Below, piece after piece: positions 15,812 to 26,617 of a stretch of 64,000 nt of DNA (position 1 is its first letter; each line of letters starts with the position of its first letter). The stretch is from the NCBI GenBank assembly GCA_046330315.1, contig JAXLSZ010000004.1, positions 434,001 through 498,000 of the forward strand. Direction: 5' to 3'. The notes below the pieces were generated by a model. It was not told where the DNA came from, ran no database searches, and was given only the letters and a program-made list of their open reading frames with translations. The DNA is from JAXLSZ01 sp046330315 (GTDB lineage Bacteria > Actinomycetota > Thermoleophilia > Solirubrobacterales > 70-9). The translations under genes and the position numbers were made by a program.

Positions 15812-16576
15812 ATGCTCCTGGCGATAGACGTCGGCAACACCCAGACGCACGTGGGCGCCTTCGAAGGCCCCGAGCTCTCCCAGCACTGGCGCTTCGCGAC
15901 CGACGGCGAGGACACCGCCGACCAGCTCGCGGTGCGGGTCTCCAGCCTGCTTGCCCTGCGCGGCATGGGCCTCTCCGACGTGGACGCCTCGATCGCCTCC
16001 TCGGTGGTGCCGCGCCTGAACCCCGAGTACGCGCGGATGTGCGCGGAGTACCTGGGCTCGCCGTGCCTGATGGTCGGGCCCGGAGTGCGCACCGGGATGC
16101 CGATCCTGCTCGACAATCCCCACGAGCTCGGCGCCGACCGCCTGGTCAACGCGGTGGCGGCCTACGATCGCTTCGCCGGCCCCTGCGCGGTGGTGGACTT
16201 CGGCACAGCGATCACCTTCGACGCCGTCTCCGCGGAGGGCGAGTACCTGGGCGGGGTGATCGGCCCCGGGGTGCAGATCTCGATGGAGGCGCTGACCGAG
16301 CGTGCCGCCCGGCTGCCCAAGGTGGACCTGGCGGAGCCCGCGGGCGTGATCGGCCGCACCACCCAGGCGAGCCTGCAGTCGGGCGTGATCTACGGCTTCG
16401 CCGGGGCGATAGACGCGATCGCCGGGCGGCTGGCCGAGGAGATGGGGGGAGGCGTCTCCTTCGTCGCGACCGGCGGCATCGCCACCTCGATCGTCCCCTT
16501 CTGCTCGACGGTCGGGGAGGTGGACGACCTGCTTACCCTCAGGGGGCTGAGGATCATCCATGAGCTCAACCGCTGA
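15812..16576 (+). CDS. coaX: Type III pantothenate kinase
   Basis: 254 residues, normal length. It phosphorylates pantothenate in the first step of CoA synthesis. Visible signatures of the ASKHA-fold type III enzyme: LLAIDVGNTQTHVG (ATP phosphate loop, residues 2-15), GADRLVNAVAAYDRF (substrate region) and VDFGTAITFDAVS (catalytic Asp). The ATG was chosen over an upstream extension because the -10 box is 6 nt away. The dusB start lies inside its 3' end, so the two are co-transcribed, as in other bacteria where coaX and dusB are near neighbours. Confidence 0.94.
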   Translation: MLLAIDVGNTQTHVGAFEGPELSQHWRFATDGEDTADQLAVRVSSLLALRGMGLSDVDASIASSVVPRLNPEYARMCAEYLGSPCLMVGPGVRTGMPILLDNPHELGADRLVNAVAAYDRFAGPCAVVDFGTAITFDAVSAEGEYLGGVIGPGVQISMEALTERAARLPKVDLAEPAGVIGRTTQASLQSGVIYGFAGAIDAIAGRLAEEMGGGVSFVATGGIATSIVPFCSTVGEVDDLLTLRGLRIIHELNR

Positions 16577-17633
16577 CAGCATGCCTCCCCCGCCCCGGCG
16601 CGACCCGGCGCCGGAGCGGGCGGCCGAGGCGCGCCCGGGCGCGGAGCGGGCCGGCCTGACCGAGCCCTTCGAGATCGGCGGGGTGCGGATCCCCAACCGG
16701 GTGCTGCTGGCCCCGCTGGCCGGGATCGGCAACTGGTTCGTCCGCCTGCAGGCCCGGCGCCACGGCGCCGGGATGGCCGTCTCGGAGATGGTCTCGAGCT
16801 TCGGGCTGCACCACCGCAACGAGCGCACCATGCGCGAGCTGATGCGGATCCACCCCGACGAGCACCCGGTCTCCGTGCAGCTCTTCGGCCAGGACCCCGA
16901 GGTGATGGGCTCCGCGGCGGCGATCGCGGCCGGGGCCGGAGCGGACCTGATCGACATCAACATGGGCTGCCCGGTGCGCAAGGTCTGCAGGACCGGCTCG
17001 GGGGCGGCGCTGCTCCGCGACCCCGACCGGGCCGCGGCGCTGGTCCGGGCCGCCGCGGAGGGGGGCGGGGTGCCGGTAACCGTGAAGCTCCGCTCGGGGC
17101 TGCGCGAGGGCGACCGCGCCGGGTTCGAGCTGGCGGTCCGCCTGGCCGGCGAGGGCGCCGCCGCGATCGCCTTCCATCCCCGCAGCGCGGCCAGCGGCCA
17201 CGGCGGGCGGCCCGACCACGGCCTCGTCCGTGAGCTGGTCGGGGCCGTGGAGGTGCCGGTGATCGTCTCGGGCGGGCTCGCCGACGCCGACGCCGCCCGC
17301 CGCGCCTACGAGGCCTCGGGCGCCGACGCGGTGATGATCGCCCGAGGCTCGCTCGGCAACCCCTGGGTCTTCGAGGAGCTGACCGGCCGCCGCGCCGCGC
17401 CGCCGCGCCGCGAGGAGATCGCCGCGGAGCTGCTCTGGGTGATCGACCGCGCCGAGGAGCACCTCGGGGCCGAGCGCGCCTCCCGGTACCTGCGCAAGTT
17501 CTACCCCTGGTACCTGGTTCGCCTGGGAGCCCCCGCGGCGCTCGCCGAGGAGCTGCAGCGCAGCGCCGGGCTGGGGCGGGCACGGGAGCTGGTCGCCACC
17601 CTCGCCCCGGCGCCGGCCGCCGTGGCGGCCTGA
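16560..17633 (+). CDS. dusB: tRNA-dihydrouridine synthase (DusB-like)
   Basis: 357 residues. It uses FMN and NADPH to reduce specific uridines in tRNA D-loops. Key features: LLAPLAGIGNWFVR (FMN phosphate-side strand), SVQLFGQDPEVM, DINMGCPVRKVCRTGSGAAL with the catalytic Cys, VPVTVKLRSG, IAFHPRSAASGH, and VIVSGGLADADAA. Residues ~1-30 are a Pro/Arg/Ala-rich extension. ATG 16560 overlaps coaX by 17 nt; ATG 16581 would avoid the overlap and remove part of the odd N-terminus. Either is possible. Confidence 0.92.
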   Translation: MSSTADSMPPPPRRDPAPERAAEARPGAERAGLTEPFEIGGVRIPNRVLLAPLAGIGNWFVRLQARRHGAGMAVSEMVSSFGLHHRNERTMRELMRIHPDEHPVSVQLFGQDPEVMGSAAAIAAGAGADLIDINMGCPVRKVCRTGSGAALLRDPDRAAALVRAAAEGGGVPVTVKLRSGLREGDRAGFELAVRLAGEGAAAIAFHPRSAASGHGGRPDHGLVRELVGAVEVPVIVSGGLADADAARRAYEASGADAVMIARGSLGNPWVFEELTGRRAAPPRREEIAAELLWVIDRAEEHLGAERASRYLRKFYPWYLVRLGAPAALAEELQRSAGLGRARELVATLAPAPAAVAA

Positions 17634-17764
17634 CCCGGGCGGGAGCCCCTCGCCGCCCCGGCGCCGGCTCCCTGGCAGCCCGACGCCCGGCACGGAAGCC
17701 CTCGCCGCCCCGGCGCCGGCCGCCGGGGCGGGCCGGGCGGCGGCCTGTCACCCTGTCGGGCCAG

Positions 17765-18649
17765 ATGGCGCTTTCCGAGAGGGTGAAGGCCTGGGCCGGG
17801 CTCGGCGCGGCCGAGGAGTTCCGGGGCCGCTCCATCCACGTGACGACGCGGGATGGGGAGGGGCCCCTGCTGGTGCTGCTCCACGGCTTTCCCACGAGCT
17901 CCTACGACTGGCGCGAGATCTTCGACCTGACGCCGGGGCGGGCGACGCTGACCTTCGACTTCCTCGGCTTCGGGCTCTCCGACAAGCCCCACGACCACAT
18001 CTACGGGCTGGCCTGGCAGGCGGACCTCACCGAGGAGCTCGTCGCCCGCCACGGCGAGGGGCGGCCGGTGTTCATCTGCGCCCACGACATGGGGACCTCG
18101 GTCGCCACGGAGCTCTTCGCCCGCGACATCGCCGGGGAGCTCGGCTTCGAGGTTGCCGGGGCGCTGCTCTTCAACGGCTCGATGATCCTCGAGCTGGCCA
18201 GCCCGACCCTTGCCCAGAAGATGCTCCGCAGCCGACTCGGGCCGGTCGCCGCCCGGCTCTCCTCGGAGCGCTTCTTCCGGGCGCAGTTCGCCTCGATCTT
18301 CTCTCCCGAGCACCCCCTCACCGACGCCGAGGAGGAGGACCAGTGGTCGCTGATCACCCACGGGGGAGGCCACCGGCTCGGCCACCGCCTGGTCCGCTAC
18401 ATGGACGAGCGGGAGATCTACGCGGAGCGCTGGCACGGGGCGATCCGCGACTGGCCGGGAGGGCTGGACTTCGCCTGGGGGATGCTCGACCCGGTCGCCA
18501 ACACGGCGGTCCTCGACGGCCTGCGCGAGCTCCGGCCCGCCGCCCGGGTGACCGAGTACCCCGACCTCGGCCACTACCCGCAGATCGAGGACCCGAAGCG
18601 CCTCACGGCGACCCTGGAGACGGCGGTCGGAGCCTCCCGGAGCAGCTGA
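17765..18649 (+). CDS. Alpha/beta hydrolase, haloalkane dehalogenase/epoxide hydrolase type
   Basis: 294 residues. HGFPTSSYDW (oxyanion hole), DFLGFGLSDKP, and CAHDMGTSVATELFARD, where Asp replaces the usual Ser nucleophile as in haloalkane dehalogenases and epoxide hydrolases. The helical cap lies at ~150-215 and YPDLGHYPQIEDP carries the base His. The substrate cannot be deduced. It stands alone, ~130 nt after dusB on the same strand, with greA following after its own promoter. Confidence 0.82.
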   Translation: MALSERVKAWAGLGAAEEFRGRSIHVTTRDGEGPLLVLLHGFPTSSYDWREIFDLTPGRATLTFDFLGFGLSDKPHDHIYGLAWQADLTEELVARHGEGRPVFICAHDMGTSVATELFARDIAGELGFEVAGALLFNGSMILELASPTLAQKMLRSRLGPVAARLSSERFFRAQFASIFSPEHPLTDAEEEDQWSLITHGGGHRLGHRLVRYMDEREIYAERWHGAIRDWPGGLDFAWGMLDPVANTAVLDGLRELRPAARVTEYPDLGHYPQIEDPKRLTATLETAVGASRSS

Positions 18650-18659
18650 ATCGCATCGC

Positions 18660-18665
18660 TATAAT
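18660..18665 (+). promoter_or_regulatory. greA: Consensus -10 (TATAAT) of greA
   Basis: A perfect TATAAT just after the hydrolase stop. Predicted transcription start is near 18672, giving a leader of ~115 nt. No good -35 is visible at 17 nt. The 11-codon frame that starts with the ATG inside TATAATG cannot be translated from this promoter. Confidence 0.65.
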
Positions 18666-18726
18666 GCCGCGCTTCCTGCCCGGGGCCGGCGACCTCTGAG
18701 CCGCCGCGCAGGGCGAATCATCCGAA

Positions 18727-18762
18727 GGTCCGGAGGCGTTTCGAGGGAGTCGCTCCCGGACC
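18727..18762 (+). promoter_or_regulatory. greA: Stem-loop in the greA leader
   Basis: GGTCCGGAG (18727-18735) pairs with CTCCCGGACC (18753-18762) with one bulged base. It ends 23 nt before the greA start. It could influence leader structure or processing; no known riboswitch was recognised. Confidence 0.45.
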
Positions 18763-18785
18763 GGTCAACCAGCGAGGAACGAGCG

Positions 18786-19265
18786 ATGAGCCGGCAGTCC
18801 GTGATAACCCCCGAGGGTCTCGAGAAGCTCAAGCAGGAGATCGAGTACCTCTCGACCACCAAGCGCCGCGAGGTGGCGGAGCGGATCAAGGAGGCGCGCG
18901 AGTTCGGCGACATCTCCGAGAACGCCGAGTACGACGACGCCAAGAACGAGCAGGCGCTGCTCGAGAACCGCATCCTGCAGCTCGAGGAGCGGCTGCGGCG
19001 GGCGAGGGTGATCGACGAGAAGGGACTCGGGACCGACGAGGTCAAGTTCGGCTCGATCGTCCACGTCAAGGACCAGAAGTCGGGCAACTCCCAGAAGTTT
19101 CAGATCGTCGGCTCGACCGAGGCCAACCCGGCCGAGCAGAAGCTCTCCAACGAGTCGCCGATCGGCAAGGCGCTGATCGGGCGAAAGCGCAACGAGATCG
19201 TCACTGTGGACGTGCCGCGCGGCCCGAGGCGCAAGCTCAAGATCACCAAGATCGAAGCGGTCTGA
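18786..19265 (+). CDS. greA: Transcription elongation factor GreA
   Basis: 159 residues, typical length. GreA inserts its coiled coil into the RNA polymerase secondary channel and stimulates cleavage of backtracked RNA. The N-terminal coiled coil (TPEGLEKLKQEIEYLSTTKRREVAERIKEAREFGDISENAEYDDAKNEQ, given here in outline) has the acidic tip D-I-S-E-N-A-E-Y. The C-terminal FKBP-like domain includes SNESPIGKALIGRKRNE. GAGGAACGAGCG precedes the ATG and provides a ribosome site. Confidence 0.96.
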   Translation: MSRQSVITPEGLEKLKQEIEYLSTTKRREVAERIKEAREFGDISENAEYDDAKNEQALLENRILQLEERLRRARVIDEKGLGTDEVKFGSIVHVKDQKSGNSQKFQIVGSTEANPAEQKLSNESPIGKALIGRKRNEIVTVDVPRGPRRKLKITKIEAV

Positions 19266-19368
19266 GCCGCTGGCCGCCGGGCCGTTTGCCGCGGGCGACC
19301 GCGCGCTGCGCGCCGGCCGGCCGGGCGAGCGCTTGCCAGCGCGAGTGCGCCGTGGTCCAATTGGGACG

Positions 19369-19630
19369 GTGGCGAGCGAATCCGAGGCGAGAGAGCGGGC
19401 CGAGGCCGAGCGGCGCGGGGAACCCCTACCTCGTCTACCGCGGCGCCGACGGGCGCCAGCGCGTCTCGGTCGATGAGGGCCTCTCTCGCAACGGCAGCTT
19501 CGTCGACGGCCAGCGGGTCAGCGGCCGGCGGATGCTCGAGGACGGCGACGAGCTGCGATCGGGCCAGACTCCGCTGCGCTTCCATGCGCCCTTCCAGGTC
19601 GCCGAGCAGACCAGGGTCCCGACCTCGTAG
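19369..19630 (+). pseudogene. FHA-domain gene, frameshifted and internally deleted
   Basis: GTG 19369, 6 nt after CCAATT, opens a frame reading VASESEARERAEAERRGEP. In a second frame the text continues PYLVYRGADGRQRV, so one extra C in the CCCC run at 19423-19426 shifts the frame. The C-terminal piece EGLSRNGSFVDGQRVSGRR...GDELRSG is the last half of a forkhead-associated domain. The first half (the GR and SRxHA strands that bind phosphothreonine) is missing between RQRV and SVDEGLSRNGSF. It looks like a dead phosphopeptide-binding gene. Confidence 0.7.
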
Positions 19631-19642
19631 GCTCGGCGCCGG

Positions 19643-21220
19643 ATGAGCGAGCCGAGCGGGCCCGATCCCCAGAACAGCGAGCCGAGCGGGCCCGATCCCC
19701 GGAGCGGCGAGCCGAGCGGGCCCGATCCCCAGAACAGCGAGCCGAGCGGGCCCGACCCCGGCGAGCCGGGCCCCAGCGACCTGCTCGGCGAGCGTCGCGC
19801 CAAGCTCGAGCGATTGCGGGCCGAGGGCATCGAGCCCTTCCCCCACGAGTTCGGCGACCGCGAGGAGATCGGCGAGGTCCGCTCCGCCCACGTCGGGCTA
19901 TCGCCCGGAGTCGAGACTGAGTCGCGCCACCGGGTGGCGGGGCGGCTGATCGCCCGCCGCGGCCACGGCAAGGCGGCCTTCCTCGACCTTCGCGACGCCA
20001 GCGGCCAGATTCAGCTCCACGCGCGCGAGGACGTGCTCGGCCCCGAGGCCTTCGAGCTGCTCGTCCACCTCGACCTCGGCGACATCGTCGGGGTCGAGGG
20101 CCGGGCCTTCGCCACCCGGCGGGGCGAGCTCTCCCTGGAGGTCTCCGAGTGGAAGCTGCTGGCCAAGAGCCTGCGCCCGCCGCCCGACAAGTTCCACGGT
20201 CTCGAGGACACCGAGACCCGTTACCGGCGCCGGGAGCTGGACCTGATCGCCAACGAGGAGTCGAGGCGCCTGTTCGCGGTGCGGGCGGCGACGGTCAGCG
20301 AGGTGCGTCGCTGGCTCGACGACCACGGCTTCGTCGAGGTCGAGACCCCGGTGCTGCAGCCGCTCTACGGCGGCGCGCTGGCCAGGCCGTTCACCACCCA
20401 CCACAACGCGCTCGACCGCGACCTCTACCTGCGGATCGCCACCGAGCTCTACCTGAAGCGCTGCGTGGTCGGGGGCATGGACCGCGTCTACGAGCTGGGG
20501 CGGGACTTCCGCAACGAGGGCATCTCGCAGAAGCACAACCCCGAGTTCACGATGCTCGAGTGGTACGAGGCCTACGCCGACTACGGCAAGACCGCGCACG
20601 ACCTCGAGCTGCTGGTCGCCGAGGTGGCGGAGCGGGTGCTGGGCACGGCGGTGATCGAGCGCGGGGGCAGGCGGATCGACCTCTCGCCGCCCTGGCGGCG
20701 GGAGACGCTGCGCGAGGCGATCCTCGAGCGCACCGGCATCGACGTCGCCGAGCACCCCTCGCGCGAGGCGCTCGCCGAGGCGATGGACGCCGAGCCCGAC
20801 CCCCACGAGGGCTGGGGCAAGCTTGTCGACGGCCTGCTCTCGAGGTCGGTCGAGCCGGAGCTGTTGGAGCCGACCTTCATCACCGACTACCCGGTCGAGC
20901 TCTCACCCTTCGCCAAGTCCCACCGCTCCGAGCCCGGTCTGGTCGAGCGCTGGGAGGCCTTCGTCGGGGGCATCGAGATCGCCAACTCCTTCAGCGAGCT
21001 CAACGACCCCGACGAGCAGCGCCGCCGCTTCGAGATGCAAGCCGAGGAGCTCCGCCGCGGCGACGAGGAGGCCCAGCCCTACGACGAGTCCTTCGTCGAG
21101 GCCCTCGAGCAGGGGATGCCGCCGACCGGTGGGGTGGGGCTGGGCATCGACCGCCTGGTGATGCTGCTGACCGGGGCCCGCACCCTGCGCGAGGTGCTGC
21201 TCTTCCCGGCGATGCGCTGA
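19643..21220 (+). CDS. lysS: Lysyl-tRNA synthetase (class II) with repeat-built N-terminus
   Basis: 525 residues. It charges tRNA-Lys. An OB-fold anticodon-binding domain covers ~70-190 (HRVAGRLIARRGHGKAAFLD) and the class II catalytic core ~200-525. Motif 2 is YELGRDFRNEGISQKHNPEF and motif 3 is GVGLGIDRLVMLLTG. The first ~42 residues are four 10-residue units (SEPSGPDPQN and variants) coded by a 30-bp tandem repeat at 19646-19765, absent from ordinary LysRS. TAGGCT lies 9 nt before ATG 19643 and its TAG is also the stop of the FHA relic. If the repeats are not translated, the start would be internal, but no better start is seen. Confidence 0.94.
   Translation: MSEPSGPDPQNSEPSGPDPRSGEPSGPDPQNSEPSGPDPGEPGPSDLLGERRAKLERLRAEGIEPFPHEFGDREEIGEVRSAHVGLSPGVETESRHRVAGRLIARRGHGKAAFLDLRDASGQIQLHAREDVLGPEAFELLVHLDLGDIVGVEGRAFATRRGELSLEVSEWKLLAKSLRPPPDKFHGLEDTETRYRRRELDLIANEESRRLFAVRAATVSEVRRWLDDHGFVEVETPVLQPLYGGALARPFTTHHNALDRDLYLRIATELYLKRCVVGGMDRVYELGRDFRNEGISQKHNPEFTMLEWYEAYADYGKTAHDLELLVAEVAERVLGTAVIERGGRRIDLSPPWRRETLREAILERTGIDVAEHPSREALAEAMDAEPDPHEGWGKLVDGLLSRSVEPELLEPTFITDYPVELSPFAKSHRSEPGLVERWEAFVGGIEIANSFSELNDPDEQRRRFEMQAEELRRGDEEAQPYDESFVEALEQGMPPTGGVGLGIDRLVMLLTGARTLREVLLFPAMR
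19646..19765 (+). repeat. lysS: 30-bp tandem repeat inside lysS, four copies
   Basis: AGCGAGCCGAGCGGGCCCGA begins copies at 19646, 19676, 19706 and 19736 (first base varies); the array keeps the frame and encodes Ser/Gly-Glu-Pro-Ser-Gly-Pro-Asp-Pro units. Confidence 0.93.
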
Positions 21221-21228
21221 GTCCGCTG

Positions 21229-22011
21229 ATGCTGCCCCGCGACGATCTGGGCAGCGGGCCGCCCGTGGTGCTTCTCCACGCGGGAATCGCAGACCGGACG
21301 ATGTGGGCCGAGCACCTGGGCCCGATCGCCGCCGCCGGTCGCCGTGCCATCGCCTTCGACCTCCCCGGCTTCGGGGAGGCTCCGCCCACCAGCGCGCCGG
21401 AGTGGGAAGCGGTGCTGGAGGCGATGGACGGGCTCTCGCTCGATCGGGCGGCGATCGTCGGCAACTCCTTCGGCGGGGCGGTCGCGATGCGGATCGCCGC
21501 GATCGCGCCGGAGCGGGTCGAATCCCTCGCCCTGATCTCGGCCCCGCCACCGGCCCTGCAGCCGTCGGCGCGGCTGGCGGCCGCCTGGGATGCCGAGGAG
21601 AAGGCGCTGGAGAGGGGCGACATCGATGCCGCGGTCGAGGCGGTGCTCGAGGCCTGGTTGCAGCCCGGCGCCCCCGCGGAGTTGCGCGATCGGGTGGCGC
21701 GGATGCAGCGCCGCGCCCTCGAGCTTCAGATCGGCGCTCCGGCGGAGGAGCCGCCCGATCCGCTGCAGGAGCGCCCGGAGCTGCTGGAGAAGCTCGGCAT
21801 GCCCATCCTCGTCGCGGTCGGCGAGCAGGACCTCGGCGACTTCCGCTCCGGGGCGGAGCAGCTGGCGGGGGCGATGCCCGGAGCGCGGCTGGAGCCGATC
21901 CCCGACGCGGGCCACCTGGCCCCGCTGGAGGCACCCGAGGGCTTCCGCGAGCTGCTGCTCGAATTTCTTGCTCAGTCGCCGGGCAGGAAGGGGGCGCCGG
22001 GGCCGAAATAG
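21229..22011 (+). CDS. Alpha/beta hydrolase
   Basis: 260 residues, compact alpha/beta-hydrolase fold: VVLLHAGIADRTMW (oxyanion loop), DLPGFGEAPP, GNSFGGAVAMRIA (nucleophile Ser ~88), the acid in VAVGEQDLGDF, and DAGHLAPLEAP (His). It starts 8 nt after lysS on the same strand and may be co-transcribed. Its 3' end overlaps the convergent secreted-protein gene by 40 nt. Substrate unknown. Confidence 0.85.
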   Translation: MLPRDDLGSGPPVVLLHAGIADRTMWAEHLGPIAAAGRRAIAFDLPGFGEAPPTSAPEWEAVLEAMDGLSLDRAAIVGNSFGGAVAMRIAAIAPERVESLALISAPPPALQPSARLAAAWDAEEKALERGDIDAAVEAVLEAWLQPGAPAELRDRVARMQRRALELQIGAPAEEPPDPLQERPELLEKLGMPILVAVGEQDLGDFRSGAEQLAGAMPGARLEPIPDAGHLAPLEAPEGFRELLLEFLAQSPGRKGAPGPK

Positions 22012-22781
22012 GCCAGCGAGCCGTAGACCCGCAGCAGGGTCCTGAGGCTGTCGCCGAAGCCGCGGGTGGGAGCCGAGAGCGAGAGGCTGCGGCGGTAGCA
22101 GTAGGTGGGGTTGGGCACCTGGTAGTCGAGGGCCACCTGCGCGAGGAAGACGCGTCCCCTCTTGGGGGCGGAGAGGTTGAGGGTCTGCCGGAAGTAGTTG
22201 GGGCCGAGGCCGCGGACGCGGCGGATCCCGCTCTTGCGGACGATTCGGGTCGCGCCCCGAGCGATCGCCCGGCGCTGGCGGTTGAAATAGCGGCGCGCCG
22301 AGGAGCCGACGCTGGGGGCGGGCGTGCAGAGGATCGAGCTGAAGCCGAGGTCGAGCGCCTCGCCCTCGTCGCCGAGGATCGTTATCCCGTAGGGGCCCGA
22401 CCCGGCGTGCCAGTTGCGCGGCCCGGCCCAGGACCAGTACCTCTCGCGGTGGGTGACGAACGCGGCGCGGGCCCGGGGATCCGCGGGGGCATCGGCCGCG
22501 GCACGGGCGGAGGCGGGGGCCGCGGCACGGGCGACGGCGGAGTCACGGGCGAAGGCGGAGTCACGGGCGAAGGCGGAGCCGCGGGCGAAGGCGGAGCCAC
22601 CGGCGGAGGCGGATTCACGGGCGAAGGCGGAGTCACGGGCGAACCCGACGGCCGGCACGGCGAGTGCGGCGAGGACAGCGAGCGCCAGCGCCAGGGAGGC
22701 AGCCCGGACCAGGGACGAAGCGCCGCGCGACCCGGGCCGGCGCTTGCGAGGCGCCGGCCGCCCGGCCCGGCCCCGGGTCAC
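21972..22781 (-). CDS. Secreted protein, paralog of its upstream neighbour, with Ala-rich repeat linker
   Basis: 269 residues from GTG 22781, which overlaps the stop of the preceding gene as GTGA. A twin-basic leader and hydrophobic segment (SLALALAVLAALAVPAVGF) form a signal or anchor. Next comes a linker of ~7 hexapeptide units of the type ARDSAF (18-bp DNA repeats, ~22540-22640). The C-terminal domain (HRERYWSWAGPRNWHAGSG, ILCTPAP, YFRQTLNL) matches the domain of the neighbour in layout. Function unknown; the pair looks like a tandem duplication in which one copy gained a repeat spacer. Confidence 0.75.
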   Translation of the reverse strand: MTRGRAGRPAPRKRRPGSRGASSLVRAASLALALAVLAALAVPAVGFARDSAFARESASAGGSAFARGSAFARDSAFARDSAVARAAAPASARAAADAPADPRARAAFVTHRERYWSWAGPRNWHAGSGPYGITILGDEGEALDLGFSSILCTPAPSVGSSARRYFNRQRRAIARGATRIVRKSGIRRVRGLGPNYFRQTLNLSAPKRGRVFLAQVALDYQVPNPTYCYRRSLSLSAPTRGFGDSLRTLLRVYGSLAYFGPGAPFLPGD

Positions 22782-23383
22782 TGGCGCGGCCCGAAGATCA
22801 CGCTCTGCACGATGCGCAGCAGCTTCAGCGCCTTCGCGTTTCCGTTGACGGGCGCCGAGCGCACCTGCTGGCGCTCGCCGCAGACGTTGCTGAAGGCATC
22901 GACCACGAAGAGGTCGAGGACCATCTCGCCCTTGATCCGCTCCCCGTTGGGGCGGCGCCCCTGGAACCTGGATACCTGGCGGAAGTAGCCCTGCTGGATC
23001 TGGCGGATCCCGCTGACGTTGGTGAAGCTGGCGCCGGCCAGCGGGTGGGAGTAGAGGTCGAAGTTCTTGCGGCGGTTCTGCAGGTAGCTCTTGCGGACCA
23101 GCGAGAAGAAGCCTCCGACGGAGTTGTAGTAGGGCGGGTAGGTGCACGGCGTGCCGCCCGCGCCGTAGTGGAGGAAGAGCGTCCCGGTCGGCGAGGTGAT
23201 GTAGATGTCGTTGGCGCCGTAGGCGGCGCCCCATCCCTTCGGCGCGTACCAGGTCCAGTAGCGGTTCTCGTGGCGCTTGAAATTGCCCGGCGGCGTCGCC
23301 GCCGCCGCGGTCCCCGCGACCCCCAGTCCGATCACCGCGACCGCCAAGGTCGCGATGGCGCCTGACCCCCTGATTCGACGCAT
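22778..23383 (-). CDS. Secreted protein of unknown family (first of a paralogous pair)
   Basis: 201 residues from ATG 23383. A clear Sec signal (RRIRGSGAIATLAVAVIGLG, cleavage near TAAAA) precedes a domain with HENRYWTWYAPKGWGAAYGA, TPCTYPPYYNSVGGFF and YFRQVSRFQG. TAGGAT lies 7 nt before the ATG on the minus strand, a leaderless start. It is translationally coupled to the paralog at 21972. Extracellular or envelope location; no enzyme motif recognised. Confidence 0.78.
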   Translation of the reverse strand: MRRIRGSGAIATLAVAVIGLGVAGTAAAATPPGNFKRHENRYWTWYAPKGWGAAYGANDIYITSPTGTLFLHYGAGGTPCTYPPYYNSVGGFFSLVRKSYLQNRRKNFDLYSHPLAGASFTNVSGIRQIQQGYFRQVSRFQGRRPNGERIKGEMVLDLFVVDAFSNVCGERQQVRSAPVNGNAKALKLLRIVQSVIFGPRQ

Positions 23384-23398
23384 CGCCGCAATCCTACC

Positions 23399-23640
23399 CC
23401 ACCGCCCCCGGCGAAGCCGCGAGACCGCCCCCGGCGAAGCCGCGAGACCGCCCCCGGCGAAACTGAAGATAAGCATCGCATTGGTGCTTATCTTCACTCT
23501 CGCCAAGGGGAGTGGGAGGCGGCAGCCTCGGCGCTTCGCGAATGCGCCGATCCTGACGCCCCCAAAATTGCGCGGGGATGCTAGTGCGCGGGGATGCCAT
23601 GCGGGGATGCCAATGCGGGGGGATGCCAAGCTCGGGGATC
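23399..23640. repeat. Two tandem-repeat clusters and an A/T-rich hairpin in the 23384-23937 gap
   Basis: CCCCCGGCGAAGCCGCGAGA recurs about three times from 23399. A perfect 11-bp stem GAAGATAAGCA (23465-23475) with TGCTTATCTTC (23485-23495) follows, unusually A/T-rich for this genome. Further on, GCGGGGATGCCA-like units repeat four or five times at ~23570-23640. No gene is supported in the gap; the clpC promoter lies at its right side. Confidence 0.75.
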
Positions 23641-23720
23641 CTCTGCCGGCGCCCGGCTGGTCCGGGCCGGGCGCCTCGGATCGGTGCCCCGGCGGGCTGC
23701 AGGAGGGCCCGGCCGGGCCG

Positions 23721-23749
23721 GCTGACCGGCGGGTGCCCCCGGCTATACT
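23721..23749 (+). promoter_or_regulatory. clpC: Promoter of clpC
   Basis: GCTGAC (23721-23726), a 17-nt spacer and TATACT (23744-23749) resemble a housekeeping sigma promoter. The start near 23757 gives a ~180-nt leader. No CtsR operator or CIRCE element was recognised. Confidence 0.55.
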
Positions 23750-23937
23750 GATCCCTCGAACGTTCCCCGACAACCGGAGGTCAGATCCGTCGGCGAAGAG
23801 GTGCCGGACAACTGGATAGGACCGCCGGCGCTGCGCCGTCCCGTTTCCTCCGCAGCTTCCGACCCAATCGTTAAGAAACCACCCGACGACCTGCCGATAC
23901 TTCACCCCCAGACCACTGTTCAGGTAAGAAGAGAGAC

Positions 23938-26538
<2,601 letters not shown>

Positions 26539-26604
26539 CCGGGCCGTCCAGGCGGGGCCGCCCTCGCTGCGCGGAGGGTGAGGCGCCGGAGGGCCGGGCG
26601 CCGC

Positions 26605-26610
26605 TAGATT
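26605..26610 (+). promoter_or_regulatory. -10 element (TAGATT) of the aldo/keto reductase
   Basis: TAGATT lies 7 nt before TTG 26618, indicating a leaderless transcript starting with UUG. Confidence 0.55.
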
Positions 26611-26617
26611 TCGGGCC

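Noticed and set aside
18665..18700. 11-codon ORF (MPRFLPGAGDL) before greA
   Set aside because: Its ATG overlaps the TATAAT box, so it is not in the transcript from that promoter.
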